Below are positions 12,018-24,700 of a DNA stretch of 64,000 nt, piece after piece. The stretch is from the NCBI RefSeq assembly GCF_910591885.1, contig NC_063270.1, positions 1,054,001 to 1,118,000 on the forward strand. The letters are read 5' to 3'. A program made the position numbers and the translations under genes. The DNA comes from Bombus terrestris (lineage: Eukaryota; Arthropoda; Insecta; Hymenoptera; Apidae). The number at the start of each line of letters is the position of its first letter. Position 1 is the stretch's first letter. The notes under the pieces are model-generated. The model did not search any database. It saw only the letters and a program-made list of their open reading frames with translations, and had not been told where the DNA came from.

Positions 12018-12228
12018 ATACGATCAAGAAAGTCTTTCTCGTTGCTCGTTTACCGACACACGATTTTCATCGCACAGAATAGTCTTTCTATTGTGGTAAA
12101 CCACGCAAACTTCTGTGTCTCTGTTATGATCGCATTTTTTTCCCCTTATCATCACAACGAGAACGAAGTTACCGCATGAAACGCGTTCGTGTCACGTTGT
12201 ATCCGATCGTCGAGCTTTAAGGATGGTC

Positions 12229-12504
12229 TCAGATGGGTGTCGGTAGGACTGTGAAATCCTGCAGCGCGGTCTTCACCGTCTCGTATATCGGCCTGTTTGC
12301 CTCGTCCGCACAATAACCATCGGCGGTGCACAATGTCTGCAGCTTCGTCAGGTAACTGTCGAAGTTCTCGTGGCCCATCTTCTCCTGCGGTCCGCCCGGG
12401 GCGTTCGGTATTCGCACGTGCTCCAACAACGTTATCATGTTATCGCGTAGCGATTGATAGTACTCGGTCAGGTTGTTGCTTCGCTGAGTAATCGCCGTTG
12501 TTTC
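12229..12504 (-). CDS. MYT1L: MYT1-family gene, exon 16 (C-terminal end and stop)
   Basis: The acceptor tcttcgcag|GAAACA is at 12505/12504 in phase 0. It encodes residues 1692-1782 and ends ...PTPI-TGA. The sequence runs from the end of the coiled coil into HENFDSYLTKLQTLC and IYETVKTALQDF, which match the conserved C-terminal tail of vertebrate MYT1L (NFDAYVTTLT... and ALLENIKQAV). This is a strong family match outside the fingers. Confidence 0.9.
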   Translation of the reverse strand, partial: ETTAITQRSNNLTEYYQSLRDNMITLLEHVRIPNAPGGPQEKMGHENFDSYLTKLQTLCTADGYCADEANRPIYETVKTALQDFTVLPTPI

Positions 12505-15500
12505 CTGCGAAGAAACGAACCTTTTTTTTACAAAACATTCAGCTTATTAAATATACACTTGATCACTTTCGTAACAATAATAGAAAGGAAGGAAAATTTA
12601 AGTATTTGTAACGAGATGAATGCTATCTACTAGAAATTTCAGAATTGGCAATTTTCAATTTTAAGCGTCGGAGAAAAGGGAATCTCTCTGATCAGCGCAG
12701 ATCTACGTTAACAAAGAATGATACAAGAACTGCCTAGTCTAAAATTTTCACGAATTTTAATTCCATACTGTGTTACTCAATCACAGTAGGTTTTAATATT
12801 CAAATATGCGATATTCAAATCCATAATAATATTATGGATGATAAAATAACATTGTAAATGGAAATTTTAGCCCTAATTGGATCGCATTCTATGTAACTGG
12901 CAGACGGAAGCTCCTCTAGCATTTCTATCAGCGCACGGTAATAATCGATTACCGACTGAGTACAAGCGTACTGACCTTTTCACCTTGCTTCAGTTGGTTC
13001 TCCATGGCGGTGATATCGGAGCGCAAGCGCAACACCTGCGATTCGACCCGAGCGTTTTCTCTCTGGAGCTCTGTGATCTCGGCTTCCAGTGTGTAGAGAT
13101 CCTCGCTCTGGCCACTGGCGGTACCGCTACCACTCGTGTTACCCTGACCCGTACCCACCGCACCCCCGTGAGCCGGACCACTGGTGTCCACTCCTGAAGA
13201 TAGGGCATACACGGTCCATTTTAACAGCCTGTCTATCTGCCTCTTTCTTTCTTTCTTTTTCTTATACTTTTATTTCGCTTTTCCCGATTTCCAACAGCTT
13301 TCACCTTGATTCTCGAGACACTGGTTCGACTGATTTTTTCTGCTAATGTCACTGGGCGCCATAAGTAATAAAACAGCCATTGATATTCAATGTAAAGTGA
13401 ATATTTTCATTGCTTTTACTTCCTTATAGTTAACTTATGGTTTTGTAGTCAGCGATGTATAACGATGTCGATAGTCTCGAGAACGTAGGTTTACTTGAAG
13501 AAAACCATCGGAAGCCAAGAAGGTCGATAAAGTCCGATCAACCCAAGATCTTGACCGAAACTCTCAAAAAGAGCTCTGTCCACACGAGTTTCGTACAAAA
13601 GCGACTTGATATTACAGATAAAAAACGTTACTAGTTACATACGTAGTTCTTGACAGGTGTGCGGGATTCATATACAATAAAATGTGAGAATGTGGCGAGA
13701 GCGTATATGTAAGTAGCGCCAGGAAAGCTTCGGACAGCGATTTGGGTTGGTCTGTGGTCGGGTTACATTGTTTTACTTTTTTCTTTTTTTTTGGCATCTT
13801 TTTTCATTTTTTGGAAAACAAGTGCATCATCACATCGCAGGTTTGTCTTATCGCGCGACAATGATCGCTTGCTAGGCGGTATAAGTCTAGAAAGTATCCC
13901 AAGTCGCTGCATGAGGATTTGTCTGAAATATGGGAATCGGTACGGTTTCTTCTGCGAGTGGTTCGTGCTGAAGTGATGGAGAAAAGAGTTCGTCTAGTTC
14001 GACTTGTTCTTTCGATGAAACGAGTGACGCGTTTAACTCATTAACAGACGCACGAACCTGACAGGAGTGCCGCAGGAAAACAGAATGATCGGGGACGATG
14101 TTAAGGTGATCAAGGGGTAGCGTGAGGTGCCATCATACCAGATAGAAGAAAAAAATAGGAGACACCGAGTGCTGGCCTTTTAATTTTACAACGTCATCGT
14201 AACTTGTAGTTATATCATAAAAGAATTGAAAATTATTCAATTGAAACTATAGCAGGTACTTTTCTGTTTCTTTATGTTACTGCCAACACTCGGACGTCAT
14301 CTCGTAAAAAGTAAAATTACTGGTGTGTGGATCTTGTATGTAACACCGAAAACACATAGAAAACAAATGGCGAGTACGTCAGTCCCTTACCTTCAAAAGT
14401 AAATGTTCTCCTCAAAGCTCAATGACAGGAAAGGAGCTGATCGTGATCCCAGAATAAATCAGAATATATTATTTTTCATTATTATGACATACGGCTGCTT
14501 TTTTTTGGTCTTTACATTTTCGCTTCTTTTTTTCTAATTGTCTTTGTTCTTGCACATAGTAATGTGGGAGATAGGATTTCACGGGGGCCAAATTCGTAAT
14601 TGGAAGAAGCAAAGTGACACAGTGGAAGTTGAGGTGTCCAGTTCAGGTGTTTCTTTCTTTCTTTTCTTTTTTTTTCCTTTTGTCGTTGGTCAACAAATTC
14701 CGTGCGTCTCTGTTTTCTCGTGGAAGAATATAAAAAAGAACAGAACCAAAAAAAAAAAAAATATCTCAAAAACACCTGAATACCAATATCACGGAGAAAT
14801 AGGGTGGCGAAAACGAAAACGTAAAATTTAAGTAGAAACGACCAAAAAAGTAACTGAATATACAGGTAGACAGAAGTGGGCGGGAAAAAGGACGGAGGTT
14901 ACTCTTGTTGGTATGACAGCACATCATTGCGTGAAGAGTAGAGTATAGCGTAGCATAGGATCAAGTATAAGGTCATATATGCACAAGTTTACAAATAAAC
15001 GTTCAGAATTTTGTCACAATTTTTTGCCCTCGACTCGTCCAAAGTTACTAATTCCGTATATTATTCCGAATATTTTTCCAAATATCATCTAATATGAAAG
15101 TCAATAAAAAGAAAAGAAAAAGAAATTATATTGGACGAGTACGGCGCGAGAAAAGAATAAAAAGGCAAACTTGTAATAATCATGCCTACTCTACAATTTT
15201 TTGCTTCTACTCACTGTAATAGGCAATCACATGTCGCAACGTTAGCTCGACGTGAATGAGATATCTCGAATTTACAGCGAACATTTCAATTCGTAATATG
15301 TATCAATTGTCGACGACTCGTTCACGAAGAGCCAACCGATCTGCTTTCCTTTTCTTTTTTCTTTTTTGCTTTTTATTCTTCGATTAATAACGACACGCAT
15401 CGATAATCGAAGACATGAACGACATCTGAGGCAGCTTGATCCTCACCGGTGATTCCTTTGCTGTACATGGTCGACATGTCTTCGAACTTTGGCTTCTTTA

Positions 15501-18500
15501 CCGCGTGACCGGCTATCGGACAACCGGACAGAGATCTGTGAGTGGAGAACGATCCGTTTATATGACCGATTCCGTCACAGCCCGGCGTGGGACAGTTCAC
15601 GCCCTCGAACTTCATCGCTGTCGCCGCGGCTACCGCTGCTTTGTGCTGCTCCACCGTACCTCCCGATTCTAATACACGCATCTTGTTCCTGTTTGCAATG
15701 GGGCAGCCCGATGCGCTGCAACAAGTCGATGTTATCGCAATTAAGGACATGTCGTTTCATAGAAAACACACTCTTACTGAAAATAAGGAAGATAAGAAAT
15801 GCCAATCTTTTTTGTGGCAGAAGAACAAAATCAGTTCAAGACATTACCATCGAACAAAAATGTAACTTGGACAAAGTATTGGTTAAAAGTAATTCGTTCG
15901 AATTCGATCTGCCACGTTAATCTTAGTCAAACTACCTAGTTTCTGTTAACTGGCTAAATTGAAATAAAATTTATTAGAAATATTCTTTTTCAATCAATTT
16001 TTTTGCAAATACTTTATAATAGGAACGAAGCTTGCATTTTCTTAAAATTGCGAGCACTATTTCAAGCGTTCAAGTTTGAAAAAAGTTTCTTTTTAAAGTT
16101 TTCAGTAAATCATAATTATAATATTTGGTCTTCCACAAAAATCGCGAGGAAATCTTACCTGCGATGCGACAAGAATTTGCCAGTGGCATGGCCAGAGCCG
16201 TCGCAACCAGGGATGGGACATCTGTAGCACGAAATGCCAACACCACCATTACCAACACCATATAATCCATCCGCAGAGAAATAGAGAGAGCGAGCATGAA
16301 ACGAGCGGAAACCGCTGGTTATTAGTCAGCGTCTTCGTCTTTGCGTTACGAAGCGAATAGGGTTTAAGGGACACCGCGTTGAAAGGGATGGGGACGACCT
16401 TTTCGGTCTGGTAGCGGATCTTAGCACGTGCAATGCGGTCAGCAAGATATCCACGTAGCTGCGTGTAACGTGCGAACATGGTGAAAACGCAAATTGGGAT
16501 CGTGATTATGTATAACACAAGTTGCAGAGTACGCAAGAGACTAGAAGCTCACTCAATTAAACCCATTCTATCTTTCTCACTAATCTTTATCAAATTTATG
16601 GAAGTGAATTGCATTGATTCAGTGTTAGTTTCAGAGCAGTGATTACTTGCAATGATTTTCATAGAAAATGATTCAATATGGAATATTTGAAAGTTTCAGT
16701 TTAAAGTTTTAGAGATCGAAGGATTGGTTCGATTTTGAAGTGTTGGAGGATTAGTGGAATGCGAATGATACAAACCTCAGTGGTTCCGAATCCTGTCCAT
16801 CTCGGGGCTTGCTTTTCGGTTTGTTAGCCCTTGGACAACCGGACAAACTTCTGTGAGATGAATAGTTGCCGGTCACGTGTCCCGAACCGTCGCATCCTGG
16901 TGTGGGACATTTGAGCTCTTGAGAATGTGCTTGGATCTGGGAACGATCGGCACGCGGACAACCAGACAAGCTGTAAAGGAAACAAAAATTTCTGTTCTTT
17001 TAAACTTGGTTTACATATACCATGACGATTTTGCGCTACTTCTACTTCGTTAGAGAATGTTTTAACAATCTTGTTTCATTCATTATATATCAGGTAGAAT
17101 GAATAAGTAGCGCAGGAATCCCCATGGTCAGGATCACGAACGCACACCTCAGAAACATCCAACGATGGCTTCAGCAACACATCGCATGCAATTTACGCGA
17201 CGTTGCCAAGAAGTCTCGAGTACTTACGTCCAGGTACCAGATATGATACTCAGGTACTATTAAACGATTTAAAAGAAGATCTCGATGAGATTACAAAGTA
17301 TCGTTCGACAAATGTTAGTTCTATTGCATTATAATTTTCTATTGTTATTTATTATTCGTCAAAGGAGCAAGACAATTCTGCTCACCGAGATCATCCACAC
17401 GGACTGCTTACATATTAATAATGGTTTTATAAAAAAAAGCAGCCTTCAGCGCGATTCAATCTTGGACAACTTGCCTTGCGTCCAGTTCGAACGAAGACAT
17501 TGAACAGGAAGGTTTAAGGCTCGTGTCGTGAAATAACACGTTTCCATTCTCTCTCGAAACATGACTTTGAATGATATCGTATTGATTCCAACAGGTTCTT
17601 TTCCCTCGGATCTATTGGGTGAATGGTGGACTCGCAGTCGAAACGGGCAATCAACGATTCATAATTATATACACATATGATAGCATGCAAATGGCAACGC
17701 CGTGTTCCAGTTGGATCACTCATGAGGTGTCGCTCGTATCGATCGATCGCGTTTTAAGTTCATGTCAATACAAGGTTGGCCTTACTCTAGGAACACTGAA
17801 AAGGAGAGCAGGGAGCACACTCACACCTGACCCCAGTGAAACTCGTCAATTGCCAATTGTCTTTCTCTGTGTTTATAATTAAACGATTATAATTAAACAA
17901 CCGTGCAACACGCTTCCGGATACGGTGCACCTTTGTGACTGTTACAATTATCGTTATATTTTATTTTCTCTCACTTTTTTCTATTCCTTACGGTTCTGCT
18001 CTGACATGGTCATTGGCAACAGTTCGCTACGAAACTGCCCACTCGAGGCTGGCGAAGCGGTTTTTAAACGGGCGGGTTCGGTGATCGTATAATCGTATAA
18101 TATATATTTATATACATATACATATATTTATATTTAGATGCGTATATGAAAATGAATATTAATTACAGTTAGAGCTCAAGACAAACTGGTGGAAGCATCG
18201 TATCTTTGCACGAGCACGAAGCTGCTCTTTACCGGCGATCGTCTTAATGATTTTGCCATCCCTTTTCGTAGGGGTCGGGTCGAAACAGGGAGCAAGTGGT
18301 GCTTCATTCAACATGAAACTCATCTACACACTTTGGTTATAGTATATCGTACGATAAGGCAAATGGGGTGTGAAGGAATTACGTACGTGAAAAAGATACG
18401 CAAAGAGAAACTATATTGGGGAAGAAGAAAGGATATATAAAGAGAAGAAAGACCGTGGAATGAAAATAAAAAGAAATAAAATGATTTGTAAAAATAGCTA

Positions 18501-21500
18501 TTTATATCAAACGGGTGTTCACACGTATAATATGGTAACAGCAATATCGAGTAAGGAGTACAAGACCGGTTTAGCAAGGAAGTTAGGGGTGGAGGAATGT
18601 TCTAGATAAAAATGATATAGTGTCACAAAACACTTAAGAAGCCACTACGCCACGGACCACCAATATGCATTGATGCAAAAGACCCATCCATGTAATTTTC
18701 GCATTTTCGTGAGGAATCGCTTTCAATGTTTGAATGTGTTTTAAGGATGTCAATATGTGTGATTTTACGCGTGTGTTCTATAGGATGCCAAGTACTTTAA
18801 CAGGAATCGAACTACTATCAAGGAATTTTTACGTTGGATCGATTCAATGAGGAGAACCAGGGGAATAATCGTGTAGCAAGGTTCCTATATGTATGAATAT
18901 GTGTATATATGTATTTATGTGTGTGTATGATATGTGGAGCGTGCGTGCGTGCGTGCTGCATCGCTATATCAATATATAAATTATACATAATCGGATGACG
19001 TCGTCGAATGTAAAATGTCAGTGTCAATGTCAATGCTGCCTTGCCTTCTGTGGGTAGCGTAGTTTCCCGAGACATGACCCATGCCATCACAGGACGACGT
19101 GGGGCACTGTATCAGCTCCTTGCCATCGCGACCACGAGGGGCGGGCCGAGGCACGAAATTCAACGAGTGCCGCCTCATATTCATACTGCACCGAACAACA
19201 TCAACACTATAAGACACTTCCAACGCGATCGCTCGTCTCTCGTATGCCTGCACCTAATAACTCTTTCATACGCGTTCACTCACTACGTCGCACAATGGAT
19301 GCCAGCGCATAGTCCCATGTCGAATCATAAATGTAGAACATGTTCGAGGAACTCAATGGAAAAGTGGAAAAGATCATGTTTGTCTGGATCAACACAGTCT
19401 ATATTTTAAAATAAAGATATCATCACTTTTACCACTTTTCCTCTGAACCCTCGCTTATTATCGTCAAATCCAATTAAAATTTCACACATCTAACAACGAA
19501 GATAATAAACGATAGGAGATTTTTAATCTCGAAAGCTCAGTTGGAATAACACTGCTCCGGACATCCAGGGTACGAGCGCGGCTGGAACGCAATCGCTGCG
19601 TCGCGTCGTTACAGAGCTGGGATAGCAACCGGAAAGTTTTATTGCGCTTCGCAACTTTTCCTTCTCGGCCAGGGCGAGAGGGAGGTTGCCGTGCACGGAC
19701 AGCGGGTGTCATAGCGACATATGAGAGAGAGAAAAAATATCCCGAAAAGTTCGGCATCCGGTCGGTGGAGAAAGGACGAGGCGCAGCAGCAGCAGGAGCA
19801 GGAGGCGGAAGGAATATATGCGGATCAGAGCACGAGAAAGCGGTTTGCTTCTGCTTTTTTCTCTCGTCTCCTCGTAGTTTCGTAGATGAACGAACTACCG
19901 CTGGGCTATGAGAAGCCTCGAAAACCTCGATGGCCCTTGAGTAGCCGCGATATTGCCGGCCAACCGAGCCGACGGATGCGGACTTGAGTGCAATTCACTG
20001 GTACGCCCCGAATGCTCTGCCTTGTGTATTTTCCCAGGCTCCGTCTAACCACCAACCTTCTCTGTCTTCATACCAACGACCTTCATAAGTCGCGTTTCCG
20101 TTATTCGTTTGTTCTTCTATTACGAGTTCTATTACGAATCGAAGATTGTCTATGGAGGGAAGTGAGGTAATTGCTCTTGAAAGCATGTCTTAGAATGATA
20201 TGAACTTCATTTTTTATTGTTTCGTATGATTTCGTGCGTTTTGAAGGGATGACGAGTCTCTGACAAGATTACGATTCATAAGATGATACGATTAGGACAT
20301 AATGAGAATTGTATAGTGAGTAATTCATTATAGTAAGAAAATTCGAGAACGAATGACGCTTCTTTCCTTCCTAGTTTATCGTTATAAAAGTGAATCTACT
20401 GCGAATATTAAATTCCTAGTACATTATAAATTTATGTAATATATAAAAATTGCCGTATTAATCATTAAAACTAATAAAATATCTTTTACCAGGCTGCAAC
20501 TTCCAAAGTGTTCTATACAAGGAAATGTTGAAAAAAGGTTAAATACATATAATTAAATTTAAAAGAACTACTGTTTATTAAAAAAATTAAAAAAAGAATC
20601 TATTTTTTGTATGAGTTCGCAATTTCGAAGCATTCTAGGTACCTACATTTCCAAATCGTAGACGACTATTTTAGAACGCTTAATTTAAATATGATTTCTC
20701 CAACTTTTCCACGATCTACCCCTTAATATATAAACGCGAACATTCTCGAAGAATTTGGGTAACGTTGTCGAACGGACGCGCGGAATTCCAGGGCATGGGC
20801 GGAGATTAGAAAAGAGAGGAAACCAGTGTTGCCCGAGGTATCCGAGGTGCATTTCAAGGGTCTAACCTCGATGGGACGACGCAGGTCTCGCCCCATAATC
20901 CAGTGCGGTGGCAACTGATTATACCCCACCTCCTCTTTCGACCTTATTCACCCTTGGCGGCTCCCCTTCCAGCAGCCTCTCGTTCCACCTCCTCTCCTTA
21001 TGCGCCGAACCGCGCCTTCTCCACTGTACCGCCGAGCTTTACGTCAATTAGAATAAGGTTGGCACTTTCGGTACGAAGAGTAATTACTTTAATTAACAAA
21101 ATGGAGGTAGGTATGCGCGATCTCCGCCTCCTTCTGCGCTGTTAGTGGCCGCCACCGCCACCAACCGATTTTGCCTCCTGTGCCTTTTCAGCCGCGAATA
21201 TACGTATACATTCGCGAGAGAGATTCGCGCGACCCTTTCCGCAAGGCAAGTACCAAAATGTGCGATGCTCGCATGCACGTTTATTAGATGCGTGGACGTT
21301 CCTCCGGTTCATTGGACAACGTGGGTACCACCAGAATGGGACGTTTCATTGTGGTCTGATCTTGTACCATCCCACACTACTGAATGAGATCAATTTTTAC
21401 AACGATCAGGGCTACAGAACTTCTCTGAGTAATTAATTTTAATTTAGTATAGATTTATATAAATCTATATTTATATTTAGTATAACTTAGATAGATTTAT

Positions 21501-21750
21501 AGGATTGTACAGTATCTAGTTTACTGAAGCTCTTACTTTGAGAATAATAGTAATAAAGAAATCAATCATCAATTTTCTTTAGAAGTCAAGTCAATTATAA
21601 TAAAGATCAGGAATCTTCAGAAGTTAAAATTAAAAATCTTAATTTGAAATGCTAAGTTTCTTAGTGTCATATATTACTTATTTGAATTTACGTGAATTTA
21701 ATTAAAATAACAGAGAAAACTTTAAAACGCTAATTAATAATAATATTTCG

Positions 21751-21786
<36 letters not shown>

Positions 21787-24700
21787 AAGATGGCAGTATC
21801 GAGTTTCCGATGAACCAGAAACGTCCTACATCTTCTCACGAGCGCGGTATTATTTGGAAGGAAAGTACATAGATCGTCGCGTTCCTTACCTATCGTCTTT
21901 ACCCGTAGGTTTATCGAGAGGTCCGACTGTGTGCTGCGGAGGTGGCATACTATAGCAAGGTGTCGGCGTGTAGCCAGCTGGGATTTGGTAACCGGAAGTT
22001 ACGGGACCTCCAGGATAAGTTCCACCACAATTGTAGCCTGCGGTGGGGTAAGGGGTATACGTGTTCCCAGGATATTCCGGTTGAACGCCTGTCATTCCGT
22101 ATCCGGGGTGCGGGCTCATCGGTCCATAACCTGAAAGTGACAAATATTTATAATGTAATCTTGTCGAATGAAAGATTCATTATCACAATAGAATATTGCA
22201 TATAAAATGTTTTATAAACATAAATATGAAATTTAAAAGATTGAAAAATCCCTATTACATCCTAGTGTCGTTTAATAATAAAAGTTTTGATTGAAATAAA
22301 AGGTTCTAGTTTAAACGAAGTTAATATTCAATTCGTTCTCCACATATTTACCATTCTTTATTCACTTTTCGGTATAGAGGTATATTTTGGAACTTGGAAA
22401 TATTTATAAAGCGACGCGGATACTTGTTAAACTTGCAGTTCGGATATATATACATATATCAAATCAACAGCGTTCGGTGAAAACGTACAATAAAGAAACA
22501 CGGTGCGATATAAAAACTGGAGCAGCGCGAGTACATGAACACGTGCGCGAATGGTCCGCTTTGGTGAAGGAGACGCATGGCGAATTTCAATTTTATGAAA
22601 ATCTCCACCTCATTCCTACGTAATCTCTTGACTGGCAACGAGATGCAATAATGAAGTAAATAAAGAAATCACTTTTTCACCGTGGAAACAAAAGAACCAC
22701 GATACAAAAATAAAGATAAAAGAGAACGAGAAAATACGGAAAAGAAAAAGAAAGGGATGAAGCAATCGAAAGCGGCAGGACAAAGGTTCGGTGGCGCAAA
22801 GGTTGAAACCGTCCGTTAAGGTCGACGCGTCGCTTGATTAACCGTTGTAAAATCTACGCGTTTATTTACCGGCAAGAATTCATTTCGTCTGCAGTGCAAA
22901 TAGCCGACGGACGAAGAGCGTCGGTGTACGGGCAACGTGGACGACGCGCGAACACGACGACGCCGAACGAACGAATGAACTCGACATGCCGGCTGTGTGC
23001 TCGAATATTTCAATTTCAATAACTACTCCCCAGCGTCAGAGTCCGCACAATATTGGCCGCGCCGGACTTTTGCCGGCTACGTGTACGCGAAATATTGATA
23101 ATTAACAATGGTCGTGTACCGCCACAGGGAGGTGGTCCGGTAGGAAGGGTGCCGGTTTGGTGCACATCCACGCCGGCGAAAGAGGATGAGAGAAAGAGGA
23201 AAGGGGCGGGTATACACAGCGAGAGCAGGAGAAACGACGACAGGGACGAGGGAAATGGGCTGCTGTAGGTTTGGAATGCCAAGGCACAGAGAGACCGAGG
23301 AAAATGAGAGTCGGGGCCATAGGTGCCTATTATGGCAGTCATGTACTGTTCTGGCGAATTTTTATTCGACGGTTGTAACCGCGTATCGCTCTCTCGTTCG
23401 GTTCCTCTCCCGTCCGACCCCCGAGGGCGTCGAGCTCTTTGTTCTTTTCCCTTGTCCATGCATTTCCTCGCTCGTCCGTTACATGTAGTCAAGCTAACGC
23501 GTCGCGTATGTTTCAAGTATATGTGCTTGTTGAAATTTAGAATGCCGAAGACTTTGTTGGATCTATGTACATGTTGGTGTTATCTACCCGTTCCAGGTAA
23601 TTTGTTTCGGTGTCTCTAGTCAGCGCGTGTAACAGCTTCTGTTGCTACGCGATGAAAGATGACGAGTTTCAAAACGCGAGTCTCATTGGATTTTCTTTGC
23701 ATTCGATCGCATCACAGCTAGAGTTTTTACTGCATGACGCGGAGTAGTAAAGGTTTGAAATTTTTTAATATTATTTGTTTTCGGTAGCGGATGTTTCAAA
23801 AATTAATAGTTAAGGAATGTAATGATTTATTACACAATAATCGAAAGTTATCAGATTTCATCTTTAAAATTTCAAAAAACATTTAAATCTAAAAAAAATA
23901 GAAAAAAGGAAGCACCTTTTATTTTATACCTCCGTTAAAAATTATCATTTTCAATATTTAAATCGTCAATTATTATAAAAACGACCAACAATTACAAATA
24001 AAGTAGAGATGAGGAATACAATAGAGTCAGGGGTCATAAAGCGTTTCCAAATGATCGATGACGAACTATCTGGCAAGTTAAGTGATAAACAGTGATAGCT
24101 CACCAGTGGGATCGCGGTAAGCGTCCATGTAGTGGGAACCCCCGCTGTCTGGGGTGCTTTCCCGACTGTACGCCGTGACGTGCACACCGGGTGGCGGGAA
24201 GCCTGGTACAGGCCTGATTCCAGGACCCCCACTGAAATTGACCGGCTCGTTTGCCGTCGAGAAGTCCACGGGCTCGGTTTGCTCCTCGATTGGTCTGGGT
24301 GCTGGGAAACCAGGTCCAACGGGAACCGCCACAGCTTCTCCGTGGCCGGTTGGATATTGGGGACTTGGCGCGCCGCTATAATCAGATGAAGATGATGTAC
24401 GATTTAATATCTCTCCCTCTCGTTGTATTCTGGTTGCGTTAGAAGAAAAATATTCGTTGAATTAAAATAATTCCAATCTTGTTCCGTGTGTATTAAAATG
24501 AATGACCAAATTTTTGCATAAGAGAATAGTAGATCAAATGATAATTACCTATGAAGCCTGTTGACACTGAGATCAAGGGTTTGTCCTTGAGGACTGGGAA
24601 CCTGAGGACTTGCAGTCAAATGTGGGCTCGCTGCAGCCTGGGGACTGCCACCTACTGTTTGACCACCGCCATATTGAGGGCTGAGACTGTTGGAACCATA

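Larger units (their letters stand above)
8591..12228. other. Space between convergent genes; probable long 3' UTR of the MYT1-family gene
   Basis: No supported coding exon. The larger ORFs here (for example 9774-10142 minus and 10509-11155 plus) are in cryptic trinucleotide sequence or lack motifs. Read on the minus strand, the stretch downstream of the stop at 12,229 carries AATAAA signals (complements at 12,012-12,017 and 9703-9708) and three UGUANAUA Pumilio-type motifs (complements at 11,737-11,744, 11,116-11,123 and 10,220-10,227). This fits a neural gene with a long 3' UTR, but the true end is not decidable here. Confidence 0.4.

Noticed and set aside
23016..23516. 166-codon minus-strand ORF (and overlapping plus-strand ORFs) in the intron between exons 9 and 10
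   Set aside because: It lies in a GC-rich island where long open frames arise by chance, and the product is low-complexity Ser/Arg/Leu-rich with no motif. Neighbouring exons splice in phase without it.
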